A stretch of 48,029 bases of DNA, taken from contig WGAY01000042.1 in NCBI GenBank assembly GCA_015494585.1, positions 1 to 48,029 on the forward strand, given 5' to 3'. The translations under genes were made by a program, and so were the position numbers. The notes under the pieces are model-generated. The model saw only the letters and a program-made list of their open reading frames with translations. It was not told where the DNA came from and made no database searches. The DNA comes from Candidatus Omnitrophota bacterium. GTDB lineage: Bacteria; Omnitrophota; Gorgyraeia; S143-82. This document shows positions 42,849-48,029 of this stretch, piece by piece. The number at the start of each line of letters is the position of its first letter. Positions within the stretch are counted from its first letter, which is position 1.

Positions 42849-43358
42849 CTACTCGATGTCCAGCTTATCCCATAGATCCTCTGGTTGTTTGCTGGGCCAA
42901 AACAAGAGGTCAAATTCTCGTCGTAGGGCATCGCTTTTATTTTTCAAAACGGTTAAAGGACTCTTAACTACCCTTGCCTTTTTTACCTCATCGTAAAGTT
43001 TCTTAAACCTGTTCATTATCTCTTGGAGTTTATCTTTTTTTTCTTTATATTCATCTGGGAAATAGTCATAGAGAATGATAAGATTATTCATTGCCTGTTC
43101 AAAACTCTCTTTGAGTCGCTTCCTACTATTGGAATCTATCGCTGATCTAAACTCATCCATCCATACCTTAACAAATACAAAATGGCGTTCATATGCTAAA
43201 CGTGGATTTACCTGAAAGTTTTTATTAGGTATAACTGTTTTTATCTTCTTATTTTGAGGTTTTCTAATGAACTTATCAGATATAGCTTTACAGCCAGCAG
43301 TCAAGAGAAAACACGGAGTCAAAAGGATCAAACCAATTTTTTTTAAGTTTTTGTACAT
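42849..43358 (-). CDS. Small lipoprotein in the pilus-motor operon, unknown function
   Basis: About 169 residues with a lipoprotein signal peptide (KKIGLILLTPCFLLTAGC; lipobox LTAGC, Cys ~22). The mature part is basic near the N-terminus and then helical, with a coiled-coil-like stretch (~105-140, EKKDKLQEIMNRFKKLYDEV). No known domain was recognised. ATG 43358 has a perfect GGAGG 8 bases upstream and starts 2 bases after the PilB stop. Its place suggests a pilotin or a pilus-assembly accessory lipoprotein (inference only). Confidence 0.75.
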   Translation of the reverse strand: MYKNLKKIGLILLTPCFLLTAGCKAISDKFIRKPQNKKIKTVIPNKNFQVNPRLAYERHFVFVKVWMDEFRSAIDSNSRKRLKESFEQAMNNLIILYDYFPDEYKEKKDKLQEIMNRFKKLYDEVKKARVVKSPLTVLKNKSDALRREFDLLFWPSKQPEDLWDKLDIE

Positions 43359-43360
43359 TA

Positions 43361-45046
43361 TCAATCCTCCGCTGTTACCCTCAAGACCTCCTCAAAAGTC
43401 GTCTTTCCCTCTAAAAACAGCTCGAATGTATTATCCCTAAGGGTCCTCATACCATGGTGCTTGATCGCATATTCCTTCAATTCATCTGAAGTGGCCCCTT
43501 TTAGCACTAGTAGTCTCAATTCATCGGTCATAGTAAGGGTCTCTATCGTAGCGATTCGCCCTTTATATCCGGTATTACGGCATTTATCACATCCCCTGCC
43601 TTTATAGAATACCATTCCTTCCGGATATGTGAAACCCTCTTTTTCAAAAACCTCTCTAGGTATCTCCACTATCTCTTTACAGTCCTCGCATATCCTGCGG
43701 CACAATCTCTGGGCCGATGTTAAGACCAGAGAAGATGCAACTAAAAACGGCTCAACCCCCATATCGATAAGCCTGGTAATGGCCCCTGCCGCATCATTGG
43801 TATGCAGAGTGCTCAAGACAAGGTGACCTGTCAAAGAGGCCTTCACTGCAATATCCGCTGTCTCAGAATCCCTTATCTCGCCGACCAACACTATATCAGG
43901 ACTCTGTCTCAGGATAGCCCTCAGCGCTGAGGCAAAGGTCAAACCTATATCATGATTGACCTGTATCTGCGTCAATCCTTCCACCTGATATTCTACTGGA
44001 TCTTCTACAGTGATTATATGGACCTCTGGCTTGTTTAGTTCCTGCAGTACAGAGTAAAGGGTAGTAGACTTACCGCTCCCAGTAGGTCCAGTAACCAATA
44101 TCAGTCCATAAGGCGCCTTTACCGCATTCTTAAACTCCTCCAAAGGCTGGGGCAAAAAACCTAGAGAGTCCAGCCCTACCTGTAAATTACTCTTATCCAA
44201 AACCCTCAATACAAACTTTTCTCCAAAGACTGTCGGCAATGAAGATACACGGAAATCTATCAGCTTACCTTTGTGTCTCATCCTAAAACGGCCGTCTTGG
44301 GGTATACGCCACTCCGTAATATCCATACCCGACATTATCTTCAACCTGGTCAACACTGCTGCTTGCTTATTCTTGGGTACCGTAAGTATATCCTGCAAGG
44401 TACCGTCTATCCTGTATCTAAGGCGGATACAGTCTTCCATAGGCTCTATGTGGATATCACTCGCTCTCTGGTTCAATCCCTCCTTTATCATAAGGTTTAC
44501 CATTCGTACTATCGGGCCCTGTTCACCCTCTTCAATCAGATTCACAGAAGACATAGCAGATTCATCAAAATCAATAACCGCCTCTACATCATCCGAATCG
44601 AGGCCGATATCATCACTTGGATTTTTCAATTTCGCCAACAGTGTATCTATATCCGGCGGGAAGGCCAGCACTGGAACTATTTCGCATCCAGTCATTGCGG
44701 AAAGCTCATCTCTTACCAATATATCCAGTACATCTGCCATAATAAGGGAAAGGCTGTGGCCTATTATACCTAGAGGGATAACCCTCTTTTCCCACATTAC
44801 CGGTAGAGGAACTACGTCGACATTTATCTTTTCTATCTTTATCTTGTTAACATCTATCCAACATAACTGCAGTTTATCCGAAATAATATCCATTAGGGTA
44901 ACCTTATCCACAGGCGTTTTTTCTATAATTACATCAAAGATATCCCTCTCCTCGGAAAGAGAGCGCACTTCGGCTGCCATAGACTCCCCGAATCGTTCCT
45001 GAAGTATCTCAAGAACCTTTCTTTTTATCAAATTCCTTCTAGCCAT
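43361..45046 (-). CDS. PilB/GspE-family assembly ATPase (second copy)
   Basis: A 561-residue secretion/pilus motor. N-terminal MshEN-like domain (~5-145), then the ATPase: Walker A LVTGPTGSGKSTTLYS (~317-332), Asp box VEDPVEYQVEGLTQIQVN, Walker B SPDIVLVGEIRDSETADIA, His box LSTLHTNDAAGAITRL, and a zinc C-loop with CRRICEDC and CDKCRNTGYKGR. It powers pilin polymerisation or type II secretion from the cytoplasmic face. It begins 9 bases after the first PilB stops; no Shine-Dalgarno is evident. Compared with its neighbour it is clearly paralogous, not a recent duplicate. Confidence 0.94.
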   Translation of the reverse strand: MARRNLIKRKVLEILQERFGESMAAEVRSLSEERDIFDVIIEKTPVDKVTLMDIISDKLQLCWIDVNKIKIEKINVDVVPLPVMWEKRVIPLGIIGHSLSLIMADVLDILVRDELSAMTGCEIVPVLAFPPDIDTLLAKLKNPSDDIGLDSDDVEAVIDFDESAMSSVNLIEEGEQGPIVRMVNLMIKEGLNQRASDIHIEPMEDCIRLRYRIDGTLQDILTVPKNKQAAVLTRLKIMSGMDITEWRIPQDGRFRMRHKGKLIDFRVSSLPTVFGEKFVLRVLDKSNLQVGLDSLGFLPQPLEEFKNAVKAPYGLILVTGPTGSGKSTTLYSVLQELNKPEVHIITVEDPVEYQVEGLTQIQVNHDIGLTFASALRAILRQSPDIVLVGEIRDSETADIAVKASLTGHLVLSTLHTNDAAGAITRLIDMGVEPFLVASSLVLTSAQRLCRRICEDCKEIVEIPREVFEKEGFTYPEGMVFYKGRGCDKCRNTGYKGRIATIETLTMTDELRLLVLKGATSDELKEYAIKHHGMRTLRDNTFELFLEGKTTFEEVLRVTAED

Positions 45047-45055
45047 AATAAAATA

Positions 45056-46750
45056 TTAAACGGTTATCCTGAAGACCTCTTCAATACTGGTCAAACCCAT
45101 CGCCGCCTTTTTAAGGGCATCATCACGCATTGGACGCATACCTTCATCTATTGCTGCATTTTTAATATCCGGCTCTTCTGCACCCTTTGCTATCATATTC
45201 CGTATAGTCTGAGTCATAAGCATAATTTCAGCTACATTCGTACGCCCCTTATAGCCAAGATTAAGGCATTTTTTACATCCAATAGGACGATAAAAGGTCT
45301 GTCCTACATATTCTTTAGGAATGCCTATATTATCTGCCATCTCCTCTGTCATCACATATGGCTCCTTACAGCTATCACATAGCTTCCGCAATAGCCTCTG
45401 GGCCATTATACCCACAACAGAGGCAGTTATCAGAAAAGGCTCAACTCCCATATTGCTCATACGCACGATTGCCCCTGGTGCTGTATTAGTATGGAGAGTT
45501 GTCAAGACCATATGACCTGTCAGGGCAGCCTTTATAGCGATATCCATTGTCTCAAAGTCGCGTATTTCGCCTATCAATATTATGTCCGGATCCTGTCTAA
45601 GGATAGACCTCAATGCCGAAGCAAATGTCAAACCAACATCCGGATTAACCTGCACCTGATTAATACCCCTAAGCTGATATTCTACTGGATCTTCTACAGT
45701 AATTATATTCTTCTCAGGAGAATCAATATAACGCAACACAGAATAAAGGGTAGTTGACTTCCCACTACCAGTCGGACCAGTCACAACAAACATACCATGC
45801 GGTCGCCTCACACACCTTTTTATTTTCTCAAGTGTATCATCAAAGAAACCAAGATTATCCAAATCAAGCATAACCGCACCCTTATCCAATATTCTCAAAC
45901 ATGCCTTTTCCCCAAACGTAGAGGGTACGATAGAGACACGGAAGTCAATAATCCTGCCCCCTATTTTCATCCGGAACTTTCCATCCTGAGTAAGCCTATG
46001 CTCAGATATATCCATCCTTCCAAGGACCTTTATTCTGGAAATAATCGCCTCATGCAAATGTCTAGGCGGAGAATCTACCTCCCTAAGGATGCCATCGACC
46101 CTATACCTAACGCGCATATGTTTCTCGAATGGTTCTATAAAAATATCGCTCGCCTTCAAATTTACTCCCATCTCAACAATTCTATTAACAGCCTTAACGG
46201 CCGGGGCCATCTTTTTTTCTATATCTTCTTCACTAGTTTGTTCCTCACTTCTTTCCGGAACTAATTCAATATCTTCCTCACTCAGGTCATCGAGTATATC
46301 ATGCAACTCTACACTACTATCTTCCGCATCTAGCGAAGACAATAGCCTTTGTAAATGAGCCTCTGATGTAAGACAAACCGCCACTTGTTTCTCTGTCCTG
46401 GCACGCACCTCATCTATTGCCATATAATTCCAAGGATCAACCACTGCCAACGTAAGTACGTCCCTGACTATAGAAACCGGACAAATCTTATATCTTTTCA
46501 TCATATCAAGTGGCAATATATCGAGCAGACCTGACGTATCCAACCTGGAAATATCAACGAACGGCAATCGCAATCCTTTGGCCAATACCATCGTCAAGAT
46601 CTCTTTATCTATAACTTTCATCTCAACGATAGCATCAAAAAAGTCCAGATTTTTCTGACGGGAAAAAGAGACTATCTTGGGGATAAGATCCCTAGATATA
46701 ATCTCCTCTTTTATTAATATCTCTACCAACTCTTCCTTAAGCCAGGCCAT
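45056..46750 (-). CDS. PilB/GspE-family assembly ATPase (first copy)
   Basis: A 564-residue ATPase with the same order: MshEN domain (~5-150), an acidic linker (~160-185, rich in E and D), then Walker A VVTGPTGSGKSTTLYS (~321-336), VEDPVEYQLRGINQVQVN, Walker B DPDIILIGEIRDFETMDIA, TTLHTNTAPGAIVRM and zinc C-loop LRKLCDSCKEP / CKKCLNLGYKGR. All catalytic residues are intact in both copies, so neither looks decayed. It overlaps the upstream N-domain gene by 14 bases. Confidence 0.94.
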   Translation of the reverse strand: MAWLKEELVEILIKEEIISRDLIPKIVSFSRQKNLDFFDAIVEMKVIDKEILTMVLAKGLRLPFVDISRLDTSGLLDILPLDMMKRYKICPVSIVRDVLTLAVVDPWNYMAIDEVRARTEKQVAVCLTSEAHLQRLLSSLDAEDSSVELHDILDDLSEEDIELVPERSEEQTSEEDIEKKMAPAVKAVNRIVEMGVNLKASDIFIEPFEKHMRVRYRVDGILREVDSPPRHLHEAIISRIKVLGRMDISEHRLTQDGKFRMKIGGRIIDFRVSIVPSTFGEKACLRILDKGAVMLDLDNLGFFDDTLEKIKRCVRRPHGMFVVTGPTGSGKSTTLYSVLRYIDSPEKNIITVEDPVEYQLRGINQVQVNPDVGLTFASALRSILRQDPDIILIGEIRDFETMDIAIKAALTGHMVLTTLHTNTAPGAIVRMSNMGVEPFLITASVVGIMAQRLLRKLCDSCKEPYVMTEEMADNIGIPKEYVGQTFYRPIGCKKCLNLGYKGRTNVAEIMLMTQTIRNMIAKGAEEPDIKNAAIDEGMRPMRDDALKKAAMGLTSIEEVFRITV

Positions 46751-47192
46751 ATTCTTCCTTATATCTATTTAGAACCTTTATTATCTCTGAAGGAGTTGCA
46801 ATAAAAGAAACCGTATCAAGTCCTGCCTCTTCCTTTATAAACAGTTCTATCTCTGAATTGAAGGGATCAGCAGTAGAAATGGTCACAACAGATTCTATTA
46901 TTTCAAGAGGGATAAACTGGTATTTTTCCATACCAAAGACAGGAAAGTTAACGAATAAGTCAAAATTGATTTCATATTTATTTAAAGGCACATAAGGGAG
47001 CTCATACTGGGCCATCAGGGCAAACATTATATCTTCCTCGGAAGCAAATCCCATTCTGACCAACAGCTGACCAGTAAATCCACCCTCTCTTTCTTTGAGG
47101 TCCAGGACTTCTTTTAATTGTTCAGGTGTGATTATTCCCTTATCAATCAGTATCTTGCCAAGTGGTTTATGGAGAATCCTCTTATAAAACAC
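46737..47192 (-). CDS. Stand-alone GspE/PilB N-terminal (MshEN) domain protein
   Basis: A 151-residue protein consisting only of the type II secretion ATPase N-domain: LGKILIDKGIITPEQLKEVLDLKEREGGFTGQLLVRMGF (~11-49; the pattern repeats as LG..L...G.I...QL). No ATPase follows in the same frame. MshEN domains of some ATPases bind cyclic di-GMP; whether this one does is untested. The start is GTG 47192 behind a run of seven G. It is the first gene of the pilus-motor operon and overlaps the first PilB by 14 bases. Confidence 0.85.
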   Translation of the reverse strand: MFYKRILHKPLGKILIDKGIITPEQLKEVLDLKEREGGFTGQLLVRMGFASEEDIMFALMAQYELPYVPLNKYEINFDLFVNFPVFGMEKYQFIPLEIIESVVTISTADPFNSEIELFIKEEAGLDTVSFIATPSEIIKVLNRYKEEYGLA

Positions 47193-47247
47193 CGCCCCCC
47201 CATATATTGTTTATTACGGATTATCTATACTCGGGTCTATCGTTTTA

Positions 47248-47276
47248 ATTTTAATCTATAGCCCACCTTTTTGCAA
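47248..47276 (-). promoter_or_regulatory. Promoter of the pilus-motor operon
   Basis: TTGCAA (47276-47271), a 17-base spacer, TAAAAT (47253-47248) on the minus strand; predicted leader ~50 nt to GTG 47192. No known riboswitch was recognised in that leader. Confidence 0.6.
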
Positions 47277-47295
47277 TACATATACTGATACAGAC

Positions 47296-48010
47296 CTACA
47301 TAGACCAAATAACCAGAGCAAATCCAAAGAACATCAAGGCCATAAGCAATTTAATCAACCCAAGATGTCGTTTCAGGAAATCAGACATCCTTTGGGAGCT
47401 CACACCCATAAGCCCCAGCACAAATACAGCAATAAGGGGCAAGATAAACATAATGTTGTAGAGAAGTAAATAGAGAATTGCCTTAAGCCTGGCAGATGGG
47501 TCCTTCATTATTATCGTAATAGTTGGCAGATATATCTGTCCAGTACAGGCCGACTCCAGCACGCTTACCAGCATGCCTACAATAAATGCAATAATTGACA
47601 ATCTAATCATACCTTCTTTCTCTTTCCTGCGCAGAAAAGCAAACACCTTATTAATCCTCTTCTTTATGCCCGAAGAAAGTTGCAAGATCTGAGACTTACT
47701 GTCTTTACCTTTAATATAGGAAAGAAAATCTATGAAGGCCACAACACCCAGGACCAGGCATAACAACGCCAGTGCCCCATAAAATAGACGGTTAAGAAGA
47801 TAGAAATAACGCAAGGAATAAATAATATTAAACAAACCCATTCCGATGAGTAAATAGGCAAGAAAAACTGCAAAGATATAGCTTACCCCAATAACTACCA
47901 TCTGCCTATGGGTATAATTATATACAGAGAGGAAAGAGATGAAAAAGATAATAACAGCAAACGCGCAGGGATTTATCCCGTCAAGCAATCCCCCGCCCAA
48001 TACCATAAAC
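47296..48010 (-). CDS. CcdA/DsbD-like transmembrane protein, 5' truncated at contig end
   Basis: A partial gene of ~238 genomic codons with six TM segments. Two conserved segments mark it as a DsbD/CcdA-type electron-transfer membrane domain: GLLDGINPCAFAVIIFFISF near the start and VSVLESACTGQIYLPTI in the middle, each with one redox Cys beside Pro or Gly. Such proteins carry reducing power across the inner membrane to periplasmic thiols. The true N-terminus lies beyond the contig; the apparent start MCIRDR is encoded by the adapter. It precedes the pilus-motor promoter by ~20 bases, so it belongs to a separate transcript. Confidence 0.82.
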
Positions 48011-48029
48011 CTGTCTCTTATACACATCT
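48011..48029 (-). other. Nextera transposon mosaic-end adapter (artefact)
   Basis: The last 19 bases are the exact reverse complement of the first 19 (CTGTCTCTTATACACATCT). Untrimmed adapter; it supplies the false N-terminus MCIRDR to the last gene. Confidence 0.97.

Noticed and set aside
47193-47247. A riboswitch (for instance cyclic di-GMP) in the leader of the pilus-motor operon
   Set aside because: The ~50-nt leader is too short and shows none of the conserved GEMM sequence blocks.

Overview
The window looks like a whole assembled contig from an uncultured Gram-negative bacterium. Both ends carry the 19-base Nextera transposon mosaic end, so each outermost gene is cut by the sequencing library and not by biology. 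The type IV pilus / type II secretion genes, a secretin, lipoproteins, an ArnC/LAB_N/ArnT-like lipid glycosylation trio and a DUF2089 regulator point to a diderm. AT-leaning sequence, frequent ATA and AGG/AGA codons, and a giant TPR-bearing secretin would suit a candidate phylum such as Omnitrophota (OP3). That placement is inference only; there is no 16S rRNA or ribosomal protein here to test it.

Layout, read in the direction of transcription, which is mostly the minus strand. (A) 48.0-40.0 kb: a truncated CcdA/DsbD-like membrane protein, then a promoter and a pilus-motor operon (stand-alone GspE N-domain protein, two complete PilB/GspE ATPases, a small lipoprotein, a metallo-hydrolase, XerD, an MFS exporter). 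(B) 39.9-36.3 kb: an AAA-ATPase/PD-(D/E)XK protein, M42 and M48 peptidases, and tRNA-Val(TAC) on the plus strand. (C) 36.1-27.6 kb: an accessory block that breaks the strand pattern. It holds a dolichyl-phosphate-type glycosyltransferase, a LAB_N protein, an ArnT-like transferase and a methyltransferase (+); a B12-fold radical SAM enzyme (-); a divergent adenylate-forming enzyme and a degenerate FeeM-like GNAT (+); and an intact FeeM-like GNAT (-). (D) 27.4-18.9 kb: a ten-gene, mostly overlapping housekeeping operon with a good extended -10 promoter (folate cyclo-ligase, RNase Y, YmdB, XseA, XseB, Dxs, an orphan pseudopilin, CoaX, Nth, QueH). (E) 18.8-14.6 kb: UvrD-like helicase, a membrane-anchored beta-sandwich protein, a ParA ATPase fused to a glycogen-binding (CBM48/AMPK-beta) domain, and a DUF4870 protein, closed by an intrinsic terminator. 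(F) 14.5-11.6 kb: GuaB3, then a strong promoter driving tRNA-Ile2, tRNA-Val(CAC), a zinc-ribbon coiled-coil protein, RNase HI and RNase P RNA. (G) 11.6-0 kb: pilus alignment complex (PilM-PilN fusion, PilO-like, PilP/GspC-like), a 2,333-residue secretin, a LacI-type regulator, a DUF2089 regulator and a truncated LemA-like membrane protein.

Regions A and G together supply most of one envelope-spanning pilus or secretion machine: ATPases in A, inner-membrane platform and secretin in G, a pseudopilin in D. No PilC/GspF and no prepilin peptidase are seen, so the set is completed elsewhere. The most unusual items are the giant secretin, the ParA-glycogen-binding fusion, and the adenylating-enzyme plus paired FeeM-like GNAT cassette. 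There is no CRISPR array, prophage or rRNA operon, and no gene-free stretch longer than about 220 bases.
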